Below the pieces are notes generated by a model that was not told where the DNA came from, did no database searches, and saw only the letters and a program-made list of their open reading frames with translations. Both the position numbers and the translations under genes were made by a program. This document shows, piece by piece, positions 1 to 11,051 of a stretch of 64,000 nt of DNA; position 1 is the first letter of the stretch; every line of letters starts with the position of its first letter. Source of the stretch: Vreelandella massiliensis (GTDB lineage: Bacteria; Pseudomonadota; Gammaproteobacteria; Pseudomonadales; Halomonadaceae); NCBI RefSeq assembly GCF_900155385.1, contig NZ_LT699744.1, forward strand, positions 453,562 through 517,561. Reading direction: 5' to 3'.

Positions 1-311
1 GGGCCGCCCTGGGTCTGGGCCTGGAACTGCATGCCGGGCTCAACGCTTTCAACGCCTTGGAAAGCATCGCGCGGAACTTCTTGCATCAGTTGCTCTTGAA
101 CTTCACCGTAGCCCTCTTCTGGTGACACCTTTACCACCAGCTTTTCGCCTACATCACGGCCTTCCAACTCTTTTTCCAAGCCGGGGATGATGTTACCAGC
201 GCCGTGGAGATACGTTAGCGGTTCGCGGCCTTCGGAACTGTCTAGCACCTCACCTTCATCGTTGGTCAGGGTGTAGTGGAACGCGACAACCGAGTTTTGC
301 GCAATTTGCAT
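1..311 (-). CDS. SlyD-like FKBP-type peptidyl-prolyl isomerase (3' end outside window)
   Basis: The minus-strand frame opens at the ATG complementary to 309-311 and reads MQIAQNSVVAFHYTLTNDEG, then a segment ending LTYLHGAGNIIPGLEKELEG, typical of the SlyD/FkpA-like FKBP fold with an inserted flap domain. Members catalyse cis-trans isomerisation of peptidyl-proline bonds and act as folding chaperones; SlyD members also bind metal through a His-rich tail, which would lie outside the window. About 103 codons are visible. No signal peptide is seen, so the protein should be cytoplasmic. Family assignment is firm; whether it is SlyD proper or a paralogue cannot be decided from the visible part. 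Confidence 0.85.
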   Translation of the reverse strand, partial: MQIAQNSVVAFHYTLTNDEGEVLDSSEGREPLTYLHGAGNIIPGLEKELEGRDVGEKLVVKVSPEEGYGEVQEQLMQEVPRDAFQGVESVEPGMQFQAQTQGG

Positions 312-494
312 GGATAAACCTTTCGGTGAGTGCATGTCTTTTCCATGGTAACGCGGAAAAAGGGCGTTTGTCAGGGGGGAGAGGATATTTTCCCATCGCT
401 TTAAACGTTGGCGGTATTGCGCCTTACCATGAGCGGGGCTACCCTTACGCCACTTCTTTTTTGACTTCCCACTTACTGCCCTGTGGAGCCACGT

Positions 495-776
495 ATGACG
501 ATCTTTATCATTTGGGTAATCGCCTTTGCCCTGATTCTCTTTTTTGCCAACAAGCGTTGGGACAGCGGCGTCAGCCATGGGCTCGATAAAATGTTGCCGG
601 ATGTGCTGAAAACACATGGCGACAATCGGCATGTATGGGTGGTTGCGCTAGCCATTCTCGGTGCCACCACGCTGGTGCGCCCGGTTGACGTGCTGCTGGT
701 CGTGATCCTGCTGACCGTTATCGGTTTGGTCGTCGCGAAGCTGGCAAGTTTCGCCGCGGACAAAGCCGCCCACTAA
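495..776 (+). CDS. small integral membrane protein of unknown function
   Basis: A 93-residue frame starting MTIFIIWVIAFALILFFA. The ATG at 495 follows GGAG at a good distance; a GTG 12 bases upstream would add four residues and place the start inside that ribosome binding site. Two hydrophobic stretches, at about residues 2-17 and 48-85, suggest two or three membrane segments. It stands alone, followed 20 bases later by a strong terminator. I do not recognise the family. Codon use looks native and the gene has its own ribosome binding site and terminator, so it is probably real. Confidence 0.6.
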   Translation: MTIFIIWVIAFALILFFANKRWDSGVSHGLDKMLPDVLKTHGDNRHVWVVALAILGATTLVRPVDVLLVVILLTVIGLVVAKLASFAADKAAH

Positions 777-795
777 ACGAAAGCGCTAAGCAAAA

Positions 796-828
796 TACCG
801 GCCTACATGCGTAGGCCGGTATTTTTTG
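796..828 (+). terminator. Rho-independent terminator
   Basis: A perfect 12-bp stem (796-807 with 812-823), four-base loop ATGC, then a run of T. It ends the small membrane protein gene and may also serve the lipoprotein gene arriving from the other strand, since the reverse complement also carries several T after the stem. Confidence 0.85.
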
Positions 829-882
829 TTTGCCTATTGAAAACGGGCATCACAGCAGATGCGTAAAACGCGTCAAGCAGGA

Positions 883-1350
883 TCAGTAAGGGACAACTTG
901 CACGTTCCTGCCGCTGCCAATCAAGCGCACGCGCTGACCGGCCTCGAACTGACGGTCGGCCCGCTGCACGACCACTACGTCTTCACCCGACTCGGTGCGG
1001 ATTTCCATTTCCCAGGCATCGATGCGGTTGGCCGCATCTTCGGCTGCCGTTCCTGCCACCGCACCGCCTAAGGCGCCGGCAACCGTCGCTAGGTCACGTC
1101 CGCTGCCGCCACCAATCTGGCGGCCTAATAGCCCACCAATGATGGCACCACCGCCGCCGCCGAGTAAATTGCCTGTGCGGCTATCGGCCTGAATTTGCAC
1201 CGGGCGGATCGCCACGATGGTGCCATAAGTGACGTTTTGGCTGGTTTTGGCTTGATTGCCGCTATACACATCGCCTGAGTATTGCGATGTGTTGGCGCAG
1301 CCGGCAAGCGTCAAAAGGCTCAGTGCGGCAATGGGAAGTAAATGTTTCAT
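883..1350 (-). CDS. SlyB/Pcp-like glycine-zipper 2TM-domain outer-membrane lipoprotein
   Basis: A 155-residue lipoprotein. The N-terminus is a lipoprotein signal peptide with lipobox LAGC (Cys18). Residues about 62-105 form a glycine-zipper 2TM domain (NLLGGGGGAIIGGLLGRQIG and a second Gly-rich helix), and the C-terminus is the beta-rich part seen in SlyB and the 17-kDa antigen family (ending VRLIGSGRNVQVVPY). In E. coli, SlyB is an abundant outer-membrane lipoprotein responsive to PhoPQ and envelope stress. GGAGG lies just before the ATG. It is monocistronic and separated from aceA by terminators. Family is sure, exact orthology less so. Confidence 0.88.
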   Translation of the reverse strand: MKHLLPIAALSLLTLAGCANTSQYSGDVYSGNQAKTSQNVTYGTIVAIRPVQIQADSRTGNLLGGGGGAIIGGLLGRQIGGGSGRDLATVAGALGGAVAGTAAEDAANRIDAWEMEIRTESGEDVVVVQRADRQFEAGQRVRLIGSGRNVQVVPY

Positions 1351-1460
1351 AACAACCTCCGGTCAATAATGTATACACACCCCATAGTAGAACACTGTTC
1401 GCCCGACTGTGTACCTCATAATGTGAAAAGACCGGGAAAGTGGGGGGAGGAAGGGCAGTA

Positions 1461-1507
1461 AAAAAAACGTTTCTCGTTAAACGAAAAGGGGCTCCAAATG
1501 GAGCCCC
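1461..1507 (-). terminator. tandem terminators downstream of aceA
   Basis: Read on the minus strand, a GGGGCTCC/GGAGCCCC hairpin (1488-1507) is followed by TTTT, then a second small hairpin (CGTTT/AAACG, 1468-1483) followed by seven T (1461-1467). Together they insulate aceA from the lipoprotein gene. Confidence 0.85.
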
Positions 1508-1531
1508 TTGGCGTGCATTGCCGTGTGGCGA

Positions 1532-3130
1532 TTAGCCAAACTGGTTCATGGTGTTGTCTTTACCGCCCGCTTTGAGCGCGGCGTCACCATGGAAGAACTC
1601 TTTATGGTCGTCGCCGATATTGGAGCCGGCCATGTCTTGGTGCTTCACGGTGGCGATGCCTTGACGGATCTCCTGGCGCTGTACCCCTGCCACGTAAGCC
1701 AGCATGCCTTCGTCGCCGAAGTAACCCTTGGCCAGGTTGTCGGTCGAAAGGGCGGCGGTGTGGTAGGTGGGCAGCGTGATCAGGTGGTGGAAGATACCCG
1801 CTTCGCGTGCGCCATCGCGCTGGAAGTTGCGAGTCCACTCGTCGGCCAGTTGACCCAGTTCGGTATCGTCGTACTCGGGCGCCATCAGCTTATCGCGGTC
1901 GTAGGCTGAGACATCCTTGCCTTCTTCCTTCCAAGCATCGAATACCTGCTGGCGGAAGTTGAGCGTCCAGTTGAACGACGGCGAGTTGTTGTAGACCAGC
2001 TTGGCATCCGGGCAGACTTCGCGGATACGGTTCACCATGCCGGCGATCTGGCCAACGTGGGGCTTCTCGGTCTCGATCCACAGAAGGTCAGCGCCGTTTT
2101 GCAGGCTGGTGATGCAGTCCAGTACCACGCGGTCTTCACCGGTACCCGGCTTGAACTGGAAGAGGCCGGAAGCGAGACGCTTGACCTTGACCAGCTTGCC
2201 GTTTTGCTTGATGACGACGTCGCCGTTGTTGATGTCGGCGGCGCTGTCGATCTCATCGCCATCGAGGTAGCTGTTGTACTGATCGCCCAGGTCGCCTGGC
2301 TCGTTGGTGACGGCGATTTTCTGGGTCAGGCCGGCGCCAAGCGAGTCGGTGCGAGCAACAATGACGCCATCTTCCACGCCCAGCTCCAAAAACGCGTAGC
2401 GAACCGCGTTGATCTTGGCGATGAAGTCGGCGTGGGGCACGGTCACTTTGCCATCCTGGTGGCCACACTGCTTCTCGTCGGACACCTGGTTTTCCAACTG
2501 GATACAGCACGCACCGGCTTCGATGAACTTCTTGGCCAGTAAGTAAGTCGCCTCGGCGTTACCGAAACCGGCGTCGATGTCGGCGATGATCGGGACGATG
2601 TGCGTCTCGTGGTTGTCGATCTTGCTAATCAGCTCTTGCTCTTGAGCCTTATCGCCAGCTTGCTGCGCGTCTTCCAGCGCGCGGAACAGGTGGTTAAGCT
2701 CCCACGCATCGGCTTGCTTCAAGAAGGTGTAGAGCTCTTCGATCAAGTCGGCGACAGAGGTCTTCTCGTGCATGGACTGATCGGGCAGCGGGCCGAACTC
2801 AGAGCGCAGCGCGGCAACCATCCAGCCAGAGAGATAGAGATAGCTACGCTTGGTGGTGTTGAAGTGCTTTTTAATCGAGATCAGCTTCTGCTGACCGATA
2901 AAGCCGTGCCAGCAGCCCAGTGACTGGGTGTACTTCGAGGTGTCTGCGTCGTAGGCCGCCATGTCTTCACGCATGATCTTGGCGGTGTAGCGGGCGATAT
3001 CCAGGCCCGTGTGGAAGCGGTTCTGGCTACGCATGCGCGCGGCGTATTCCGGCTTGATGTTGTCCCACTTGCCGCCTTGTGCTTCACGCAGTTGAGCGAG
3101 TGCTTTGATTTCTTCGAGCAGTCCAGTCAT
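1532..3130 (-). CDS. aceA: isocitrate lyase
   Basis: Splits isocitrate to glyoxylate and succinate, the first step of the glyoxylate shunt. The catalytic signature KQCGH is at residues 220-224 (Cys222), preceded by the metal-binding stretch IIADIDAGFG. With the chosen start the protein is 532 residues, the length of the Pseudomonas-type long isocitrate lyase rather than the ~434-residue E. coli enzyme. The ATG at 3130 has GAGGGA upstream; a longer frame to 3181 adds 17 atypical residues and lacks such a site. The competing TCA enzyme Icd is encoded 6 kb away. Monocistronic, followed by tandem terminators. Confidence 0.97.
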   Translation of the reverse strand: MTGLLEEIKALAQLREAQGGKWDNIKPEYAARMRSQNRFHTGLDIARYTAKIMREDMAAYDADTSKYTQSLGCWHGFIGQQKLISIKKHFNTTKRSYLYLSGWMVAALRSEFGPLPDQSMHEKTSVADLIEELYTFLKQADAWELNHLFRALEDAQQAGDKAQEQELISKIDNHETHIVPIIADIDAGFGNAEATYLLAKKFIEAGACCIQLENQVSDEKQCGHQDGKVTVPHADFIAKINAVRYAFLELGVEDGVIVARTDSLGAGLTQKIAVTNEPGDLGDQYNSYLDGDEIDSAADINNGDVVIKQNGKLVKVKRLASGLFQFKPGTGEDRVVLDCITSLQNGADLLWIETEKPHVGQIAGMVNRIREVCPDAKLVYNNSPSFNWTLNFRQQVFDAWKEEGKDVSAYDRDKLMAPEYDDTELGQLADEWTRNFQRDGAREAGIFHHLITLPTYHTAALSTDNLAKGYFGDEGMLAYVAGVQRQEIRQGIATVKHQDMAGSNIGDDHKEFFHGDAALKAGGKDNTMNQFG

Positions 3131-3417
3131 GAGCTTTCCCTCAGGGTCGTGATAGTCAATCGCAGGCCAGACGTTAATCATGCTGCACCTGCGAAGTTGA
3201 TACCAGCATCCTCGATAACGCCGGCACTGTCTTTAAACAAAAGGTCTAAGGGCCGCCGGGGGCGAGAATGCTGGGCAGGCCGTCTGGCGCTGCGTTGGTG
3301 CTACTATCGCTGAAGGCGTGCACTGCAACAATTGCCCCTTGGGGGCAGACAGCGTTGTAACCCGACTACACCAAGGGGCGCTCATGCGCTGAAACGGTAG
3401 TCATATTTCCCAGGCGC

Positions 3418-4593
3418 TTACTCCTCCTCGTCCTCCAGCTGCCAATAGAGGCTGCCGGCGTTGACCAGTTGGGTGAGTAGCGCAGTGGCTTCCGGCAGTT
3501 CGAGAATATCTTCATGCAGGGGGCGAGGGGTCGCCACGCGCTGGGCGAGCTCCTGGGTACAGACGAAACCGTCGCCATCGGCAAACAGCGTGGTGACATT
3601 GCCGTCGGTACGCCATGCAAAGCGTGACCCTGGGGCGTGGTGCAGCGGCTCCTTTTGTAGCTCGGCAACAAGCTGCGCCTCGTTAAGCGGCGGGTCATGG
3701 GGGATTAACTGGTCGACGTATTTGGGTTGGGTCATCACGCGTCCAAACCACTGGCTGATTTGCGCCGGTTTATCCAAGGTATCGAGGATTAGCCGACGCA
3801 TGCGCTCCAAGGCGTCATCGTCGATTTCGGAAGCATCCTCAACAGGGGCCATGCCGGCGTCGCTGTAGCGCGTGGAGGGCGGTAGCTGCTCGCCTAAGTA
3901 GTCGGCGTACGAGGTCACCGCCTCATCGGCAGAGGGCGCGCGAAACCCGACGGAAATCGTCATGCAGTCATCGGATTGGCTGACGCCATGGTGGGCCCAA
4001 GCCGGCGGCAGATAGAGCATATCACCGGGCTCCAGCACCCAGTCCGAGCCCGGTTCAAGGTCAAATTTCTGCAGGATGCGCAGGTCGATACCGGGAATAA
4101 TCGGCGCGTTATCCGCCACCTTATTGCCCAGCTGCCAGCGCCGCTGACCACTGGCTTGTAGCAGGAAGACATCGTACTGGTCCACGTGTGGGCCAACGCT
4201 GCCGCCCGGAGGGGCGTAGCTGATCATAATATCGTCAACCCGCCAGCGAGGGAGAAAATCGAATTCGTCGAGCAGATTCGCCACTGCGGGGACGTAGTGA
4301 TCCACTGCCTGTACCAGAAGGCTCCAGTTCTCCTCGGGTAGACGCTCGAAAGTGGCGTCATCAAAGGGGCCGTGCGATACCTGCCACGGGCCAGCGGGGC
4401 CGTTTTCTTCCACCAAGCGCGCTTCAACCCCCTCCTCGCAGGCGAGGCCGGCCAGCTCATCGGCATCCAGCGGGGTTAAAAAATCCGGGAAAGCCCCGCG
4501 AATAAGCAGCGGCTTCTGTTGCCAATATTCGGCCATAAATTCGGCCGGGGTTAAGTCGCCCAGCAGCGTCAGCGGCGTGTCGCGGTGGCTCAT
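3418..4593 (-). CDS. roxA: ribosomal oxygenase (50S ribosomal protein L16 3-hydroxylase), JmjC/cupin
   Basis: Fe(II)/2-oxoglutarate oxygenase that hydroxylates an arginine of ribosomal protein L16 (E. coli YcfD/RoxA). The cupin core shows the HxD iron motif in GPHVDQYDVFLLQ (about residues 134-146) and the distal His in WAHHGVSQSDD. A C-terminal winged-helix-like dimerisation part follows. At 391 residues it matches the YcfD family. Forty bases separate it from purB upstream and both are on the minus strand, so they may be co-transcribed. The assignment rests on family motifs. Confidence 0.93.
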   Translation of the reverse strand: MSHRDTPLTLLGDLTPAEFMAEYWQQKPLLIRGAFPDFLTPLDADELAGLACEEGVEARLVEENGPAGPWQVSHGPFDDATFERLPEENWSLLVQAVDHYVPAVANLLDEFDFLPRWRVDDIMISYAPPGGSVGPHVDQYDVFLLQASGQRRWQLGNKVADNAPIIPGIDLRILQKFDLEPGSDWVLEPGDMLYLPPAWAHHGVSQSDDCMTISVGFRAPSADEAVTSYADYLGEQLPPSTRYSDAGMAPVEDASEIDDDALERMRRLILDTLDKPAQISQWFGRVMTQPKYVDQLIPHDPPLNEAQLVAELQKEPLHHAPGSRFAWRTDGNVTTLFADGDGFVCTQELAQRVATPRPLHEDILELPEATALLTQLVNAGSLYWQLEDEEE

Positions 4594-4633
4594 GGCGGTA
4601 TCCTTTTAAGAAGAGAGCTAAGCGAGTGAAGGC

Positions 4634-6091
<1,458 letters not shown>

Positions 6092-6733
6092 TTAGCTTAA
6101 ATCATCGAGCGCGCGGCGCAGCGCTTTGCGCTGAAAGATCAGTTTCCAGCGACGCCCGCCTTGCTGGTGCCACAGCAGTGCGAAGCGGATTCCCGCCATC
6201 AAGCAGGCGCGTACGCGCTCAGGCATCATGCGGCTTTGCAGCATGGAAGGGTCGCCCTGCACCACGATGCGGGTTTTAAACGTTGAGATAGTCTCTTGGT
6301 AGGCTTCCCCGAGGCTTGCGATCACGTTTTCGTGAGTGCTGCCAAAGTGCTCCGCCTGATGCTGCACATGGCCAAGCTTCTCGCCGAGCTGATCCATCAT
6401 GGCGCTGTTTTTGCGCAGCTGGTTCATCAGCAGTAGCAAGGAAAAACCGTAGCGTAGCACCACCGGGTTGGCTTGCTTACGCCCGACCAGCGCCTCCAGC
6501 ATATCGAGCCCGCGGCGTAAGTTGTTGGGGTGGCCGCCGTAGATCGCTTCAAAACTTTCAGGATTCGTGTCCACGGTGGCCTGAATCAGGGTGTCCCAGG
6601 CGCGCTGATCCACTTGCCCTGTCCGCGCCAGTTCATCCACGAGACTCGCAGCTTGAAAGACACCGGCGAGCGCCAGCGCTTGGCGCGTGGCGGGGTTATC
6701 CGGGGCGCGGTGAATCGGTGTTGTCGTTGTCAT
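6092..6733 (-). CDS. hflD: high frequency lysogenization protein HflD homologue
   Basis: HflD is a peripheral inner-membrane protein known in E. coli for modulating lambda CII; its housekeeping role is unclear. The 213-residue helical frame begins [20 protein letters not shown] and carries the family segment [19 protein letters not shown] chose the ATG at 6733: it has AGGAGG upstream and its ATGA overlaps the mnmA stop, so translation is probably coupled. A longer frame would start inside mnmA and adds non-conserved residues. The mnmA-hflD-purB neighbourhood supports the name. Confidence 0.93.
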   Translation of the reverse strand: MTTTTPIHRAPDNPATRQALALAGVFQAASLVDELARTGQVDQRAWDTLIQATVDTNPESFEAIYGGHPNNLRRGLDMLEALVGRKQANPVVLRYGFSLLLLMNQLRKNSAMMDQLGEKLGHVQHQAEHFGSTHENVIASLGEAYQETISTFKTRIVVQGDPSMLQSRMMPERVRACLMAGIRFALLWHQQGGRRWKLIFQRKALRRALDDLS

Positions 6734-7842
6734 GCGGCCGCCTCCTGGGCGTTCCATGTGGTGCGAATGACACCGCCGCCGAGGCAAATATCGCCGTCGT
6801 AAATCACCAGCGATTGCCCCGGTGTGACGGAGCGCTGCGGCTCATCAAAGCGAACCTCGACGCTGCCGTCGTCGCGACACAGCAGTGAGCAGGGGCGGTC
6901 GCTTTGGCGGTAGCGCGTCTTGGCCGTGAAGCGGCCTTCGCGTGCGGGGGGGTGGCCGGCTACCCACTCCATGGGCTCGGTGGCAAGCGAATCCGAATAG
7001 AGCAGCGGGTGATGCTTGCCCTGCACGGCCACCAGCACATTGCGGTCTAAATCTTTCGCCGCTACGTACCAGGGGTCTTCGGAGTAATTGGCCAAACCGC
7101 CGATGCCTAATCCCTGGCGCTGACCCAGGGTGTAATACATTAGGCCCATGTGCTCGCCGATTACATCGCCCTCGGGCGTTTCCACCTTGCCCGGCTGGGC
7201 GGGGAGGTAGCGCTTGAGAAAGTCGCTAAAGCGGCGCTCGCCGATAAAGCAGATACCGGTGGAGTCCTTTTTCTTCGCGGTAATGAACTCGTGCTGCTCG
7301 GCCAGGGCGCGAACGGTGGGCTTTTCCAACTCGCCCACGGGGAATAGCGTGCGCGCGATGGCGGCTTCTGGCACGGCGTGCAAGAAATAGCTTTGATCCT
7401 TGTTGGGATCTAGCCCCTTGAGCAGTCTGGGGCGCCCGTTACGGATGCCTTGGCGCACATAGTGGCCCGTGGCGATCATCTCGGCGCCGAGCTTCTCCGC
7501 GTAGTCGAGAAAGACCTTAAACTTGATTTCGCGGTTGCAGAGGATATCCGGGTTTGGCGTGCGCCCCGCTTTATATTCGGCCAAGAAGTGCTCGAAGACG
7601 TTGTCCCAGTACTCGGCGGCGAAGTTGGCCGTATGCAGGGGAATCCCCAGCTTTTTGCACACCACCGCAGCGTCGAGCAGGTCATCTTTGGCGGTACAGT
7701 ATTCGGTGCCGTCGTCCTCATCCCAGTTTTTCATAAACAAGCCCTCGACCTCGTACCCCTGTTGCAGGAGCAGAAGGGCGGAGACGGAGGAGTCGACGCC
7801 GCCGGACATGCCGACGATCACTTTGCCTTTGGTGGATGGCAT
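6730..7842 (-). CDS. mnmA: tRNA-specific 2-thiouridylase MnmA
   Basis: Introduces sulfur at C2 of the wobble uridine (U34) of tRNA for Lys, Glu and Gln, using ATP and persulfide relayed from the Tus proteins. The PP-loop GMSGGVDSS is at residues 11-19; the two catalytic cysteines lie in ILCNREIKF (about residue 100) and [10 protein letters not shown] (about 200). The ATG at 7842 follows AAGAGG at six bases; an in-frame ATG six bases further upstream abuts that site and is less likely. 370 residues, the usual length. The tRNA-Glu genes at 40.6 kb encode substrates. Confidence 0.96.
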   Translation of the reverse strand: MPSTKGKVIVGMSGGVDSSVSALLLLQQGYEVEGLFMKNWDEDDGTEYCTAKDDLLDAAVVCKKLGIPLHTANFAAEYWDNVFEHFLAEYKAGRTPNPDILCNREIKFKVFLDYAEKLGAEMIATGHYVRQGIRNGRPRLLKGLDPNKDQSYFLHAVPEAAIARTLFPVGELEKPTVRALAEQHEFITAKKKDSTGICFIGERRFSDFLKRYLPAQPGKVETPEGDVIGEHMGLMYYTLGQRQGLGIGGLANYSEDPWYVAAKDLDRNVLVAVQGKHHPLLYSDSLATEPMEWVAGHPPAREGRFTAKTRYRQSDRPCSLLCRDDGSVEVRFDEPQRSVTPGQSLVIYDGDICLGGGVIRTTWNAQEAAA

Positions 7843-7923
7843 GGGCATCCTCTTGAAGTGGTCTGCAAATGCGGAAAGATTATACACGATGCGGTCGATT
7901 GGCTTCGACCTTTGCCAGCGTGT

Positions 7924-8379
7924 TCACTCGCGAATCACGCTAAGCGGGTAAATCGGCCCTGTTTGGGCGTCAAGAATACGCGCCAGCACTAGCGGGCTGC
8001 GCAGCCGGCCTTGGGCGCTTAAGGTTTGCATCTCCTCTTGGCTGAGCCAGTGAGTGGCGGTAATGGGGCTGTCGAGAGGGGTGTTGAGAAAGCGCCGCGG
8101 TTTCGCCACAAATCCGTGGCTATGAAACGTCAACCCGCCCGGGGCATGGAACACATAAAGCCCCAGGTAACCGATGAGCTCGATTTCCCAAGCGGTTTCC
8201 TCGCGCACTTCACGGTTAATCGCGGCCAGCGGCCCTTCCCCGGGCTCAACGTGCCCCGCCGGCTGGTTGAACAGCGTTTCCCGGCCGCCGCACGCTTCCT
8301 CCACCACTAAATAGCGGTTGTGACGTTGGATCACGCAGGCAACGGTGGTGCGCAACGCTATATCAGTGCGCGAGCTCAT
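7924..8379 (-). CDS. nudJ: NUDIX hydrolase, NudJ-like phosphatase
   Basis: A 151-residue NUDIX protein. The box reads GHVEPGEGPLAAINREVREE, giving the G-x5-E-x7-RE-x2-EE pattern of metal-dependent diphosphate hydrolases, with Ala in place of the usual Gly after EET. NudJ of E. coli hydrolyses thiamine and nucleoside pyrophosphates. The frame overlaps the end of rluE by four bases, so the two are translated together; rluE-nudJ-mnmA is the conserved order, which supports NudJ over other NUDIX members. Confidence 0.88.
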   Translation of the reverse strand: MSSRTDIALRTTVACVIQRHNRYLVVEEACGGRETLFNQPAGHVEPGEGPLAAINREVREETAWEIELIGYLGLYVFHAPGGLTFHSHGFVAKPRRFLNTPLDSPITATHWLSQEEMQTLSAQGRLRSPLVLARILDAQTGPIYPLSVIRE

Positions 8380-9023
8380 GACGTGACCTTCCGGCGGTTT
8401 TGCCGTGGCTTGTGTTGGGATGAAGCGTTTTTGGGTAAAGTGCGTTTGGATGGACTGTGTTTGGATGATGGAGGCTTAGGGGCATGGAGCACTTCTCGGC
8501 GCCACTCTCCCGGCGCCAAACCGTCCAGCCGCCACGGGCCAATCGCCACGCGGATCAAACGCAGGGTGGGGTAGCCCACGTGCGCGGTCATGCGTCTTAC
8601 CTGGCGGTTACGCCCTTCGGTAATAGTAAGGGCAAGCCAGCTGGTCATCGGGTGGCGTTTGGGATCAATCGGCGGCTGGCGCGGGGCGATTTCAGGGGTG
8701 TTAAGTCGCTGCGCTTTGGCCGGGCGCGTCGGGCCATCTTTGAGCGTTACCCCTTGGCGTAGCGCCTGTAGTGCCGTTTCATCGATATCCCCCTCGACTT
8801 GCACCCAGTAAGTTTTGGGTTGCTTATGTTGGGGGTGGGATATGCGGTGGATTAACGCGCCGTCGGCGCTTAAAAGGAGAAGGCCTTCTGAGTCGTAGTC
8901 TAGCCTCCCGGCGGGATAAATAGCTTTAATATCAATGTGATCAGCAAGAGTGGGGCGCCCCTCGGTGTCGCTGAATTGGCTCAAAACGCGATAGGGTTTG
9001 TGCAGCAGGTAAAGGTCGCTCAT
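8376..9023 (-). CDS. rluE: 23S rRNA pseudouridine(2457) synthase
   Basis: RsuA/RluE-family pseudouridine synthase that modifies U2457 of 23S rRNA. The catalytic Asp lies in the motif YPAGRLDYDSEGLLLL (about residues 36-51), and the RNA-binding tail shows TEGRNRQVRRMTAHVGYPTL. The N-terminal S4 domain of RsuA is missing, as in RluE. 215 residues, basic at the C-terminus. First gene of the rluE-nudJ-mnmA-hflD-purB run; mnmA follows nudJ after 81 bases. Confidence 0.92.
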   Translation of the reverse strand: MSDLYLLHKPYRVLSQFSDTEGRPTLADHIDIKAIYPAGRLDYDSEGLLLLSADGALIHRISHPQHKQPKTYWVQVEGDIDETALQALRQGVTLKDGPTRPAKAQRLNTPEIAPRQPPIDPKRHPMTSWLALTITEGRNRQVRRMTAHVGYPTLRLIRVAIGPWRLDGLAPGEWRREVLHAPKPPSSKHSPSKRTLPKNASSQHKPRQNRRKVTS

Positions 9024-9158
9024 AGGGGCAATCGTATTGGTGGTTAAACGGGGAAATACTCGACTTTAGAACGGTTCGCTGTGGTAAGGCTACTCCGCAG
9101 GGCGGGTGGGATGCTACAATCCGCGCTCCACTGAACAGATCAGACAGGGGAGTTCTCT

Positions 9159-10415
9159 ATGGGTTTCCAGAAAATTGTAGTTCCTGAAGGCGGTGAAAAG
9201 ATTACCGTTAACGCCGACAACACCCTGAACGTGCCGAATGAGCCGATCATTCCGTTCATCGAAGGTGACGGCATCGGCGTTGACGTCACGCCGGCAATGA
9301 AAATCGCCATCGACAGCGCCGTGCAGAAAGCCTACAACGGCGAGCGCAAAATTCACTGGATGGAAGTGTACGCCGGTGAAAAAGCGACGCAGGTTTACGA
9401 TCCTGACACTTGGCTGCCGGAAGAGACCCTGGAAGCCGTAAAGGATTACGTCGTCTCTATTAAAGGCCCGCTGACCACGCCGGTAGGCGGCGGTATCCGC
9501 TCGCTCAACGTGGCACTGCGTCAGAAGCTGGATTTGTACGTCTGTCAGCGTCCGGTGCGCTGGTTTGAAGGCGTGCCGAGCCCGGTGAAAAAGCCCGGCG
9601 ACGTCGACATGGTGATCTTCCGTGAAAACTCCGAAGACATCTATGCCGGTATCGAGTGGAAGGCGGGCACGCCGGAAGCCGACAAGGTCATCAAGTTCCT
9701 GCGCGAAGAGATGGGCGTTCAGAACATCCGCTTCCCGGAGAACTGCGGTATCGGTGTGAAGCCGGTTTCCGTTGAAGGTACCAAGCGTCTGGTTCGCCAA
9801 GCGCTGCAGTACACCATCGACAACGACCGCGAGTCGCTGACGCTGGTGCATAAAGGCAACATCATGAAGTTCACCGAAGGCTCCTTTAAAGATTGGGGCT
9901 ATGAGCTGGCCAAAGAGGAGTTCGGCGCTGAACTGCTCGACGGCGGCCCGTGGATGACCATGAAGAACCCCAAAACCGGCAAAGAGATTGTCGTCAAAGA
10001 CGTGATCGCCGACGCCATGCTGCAGCAGATTCTGCTGCGTCCGGCCGAGTACGACGTGATCGCCACGTTGAACTTGAACGGCGACTACCTGTCTGACGCG
10101 CTGGCGGCAGAAGTTGGCGGCATCGGTATCGCGCCGGGCGCCAACCTCGCCGACGCCGTGGCTATGTTCGAAGCGACCCACGGCACCGCACCCAAGTACG
10201 CTGGCCAGGACAAGGTGAACCCTGGTTCGCTGATTCTCTCCGCCGAGATGATGCTGCGTCACATGGGCTGGGTTGAGGCCGCTGACTTGGTGCTTAAGGG
10301 CATGGAAAAAGCTATTTCCAAAGGTGAAGTCACCTATGACTTCCATCGCCTGATGGATGACGCCAAGCTTCTGAAGTGTTCTGAGTTTGGCCAGGCCGTC
10401 GCCGATAACATGTAA
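9159..10415 (+). CDS. icd: isocitrate dehydrogenase (NADP-dependent)
   Basis: Oxidative decarboxylation of isocitrate to 2-oxoglutarate in the TCA cycle. 418 residues, as for E. coli Icd (416). The phosphorylatable active-site Ser is in [13 protein letters not shown] (about residues 110-122) and the metal-binding segment [17 protein letters not shown] (about 304-320) is intact. GGGGAG precedes the ATG. In species with a glyoxylate shunt, flux between this enzyme and AceA is often set by AceK phosphorylation; aceK is not in the window. Monocistronic with a strong terminator. Confidence 0.97.
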   Translation: MGFQKIVVPEGGEKITVNADNTLNVPNEPIIPFIEGDGIGVDVTPAMKIAIDSAVQKAYNGERKIHWMEVYAGEKATQVYDPDTWLPEETLEAVKDYVVSIKGPLTTPVGGGIRSLNVALRQKLDLYVCQRPVRWFEGVPSPVKKPGDVDMVIFRENSEDIYAGIEWKAGTPEADKVIKFLREEMGVQNIRFPENCGIGVKPVSVEGTKRLVRQALQYTIDNDRESLTLVHKGNIMKFTEGSFKDWGYELAKEEFGAELLDGGPWMTMKNPKTGKEIVVKDVIADAMLQQILLRPAEYDVIATLNLNGDYLSDALAAEVGGIGIAPGANLADAVAMFEATHGTAPKYAGQDKVNPGSLILSAEMMLRHMGWVEAADLVLKGMEKAISKGEVTYDFHRLMDDAKLLKCSEFGQAVADNM

Positions 10416-10431
10416 CCCCGTTATCGTGGTC

Positions 10432-10466
10432 AAAACCCTCGTCCGCGCTGCGGGCGGGGGTTTTTT
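10432..10466 (+). terminator. icd terminator
   Basis: A GC-rich hairpin (AAAACCCTCGTCCGC with GCGGGCGGGGGTTTT, one asymmetry) ending in six T, 17 bases after the icd stop codon. Confidence 0.9.
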
Positions 10467-10576
10467 GTATGGAGCACTGTGCTAATTTTAGCCCTTTGCT
10501 GAACCCTTTTGCGCCTAACAGTGTCGATATCAACACTATGCTGAAAATGAATCGTTTAGACATTTCATATGCCGGT

Positions 10577-10900
10577 ATGACGCGTCCTTCCTCCCCCGAC
10601 GAGGATGACGATCTGGCGGTAAAGCCGGCGGAACCCGAGTTGGCGAAGCCGCCGATGTTTAAAGTGGTGCTGCACAATGACGACTACACGCCGATGGAGT
10701 TCGTCATTGAAGTGCTGCAGGAATTTTTCCATATGGAGCACGAAAAGGCCGTACAGATCATGCTGGCGGTGCATACGCAAGGCAAAGCGACATGTGGGAT
10801 TTTTACCCGTGATATCGCCGAGACAAAAAGCTATCAAGTCAATGAGTACGCGCGCGAGTGCGAACATCCACTGATGAGCGATATTGAGGCGACAGACTGA
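10577..10900 (+). CDS. clpS: ATP-dependent Clp protease adaptor ClpS
   Basis: ClpS binds proteins with N-terminal Leu, Phe, Tyr or Trp and hands them to ClpAP. The core [20 protein letters not shown] carries the NDDYT motif; the His lining the N-degron pocket lies in [17 protein letters not shown]. Starting at [10 protein letters not shown] gives 107 residues, near the usual ~106. The start is uncertain: in-frame ATGs at 10538, 10547 and 10469 also exist and none has a convincing ribosome binding site; [10 protein letters not shown] at 10547 is the best alternative. clpA follows directly, as usual. Confidence 0.92.
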   Translation: MTRPSSPDEDDDLAVKPAEPELAKPPMFKVVLHNDDYTPMEFVIEVLQEFFHMEHEKAVQIMLAVHTQGKATCGIFTRDIAETKSYQVNEYARECEHPLMSDIEATD

Positions 10901-11051
10901 GAGCGTTGAACATTTTTGCGCACGAGGCTTGCAACCGCGCGCTTTGTACCCGATGTTGAAAGTACAGGTTGGAGATTTGATCCGACGCACGCCCTAGGTG
11001 GCGACAAGCCTGGGAATTTTTGCCCCAGGTAGCAGCGAAAAGGGGACTGCC

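Noticed and set aside
9114..10433. 439-codon frame antisense to icd
   Set aside because: Shadow of the high-GC icd sequence; the sense frame is a textbook Icd, and the antisense protein has no recognisable domain.
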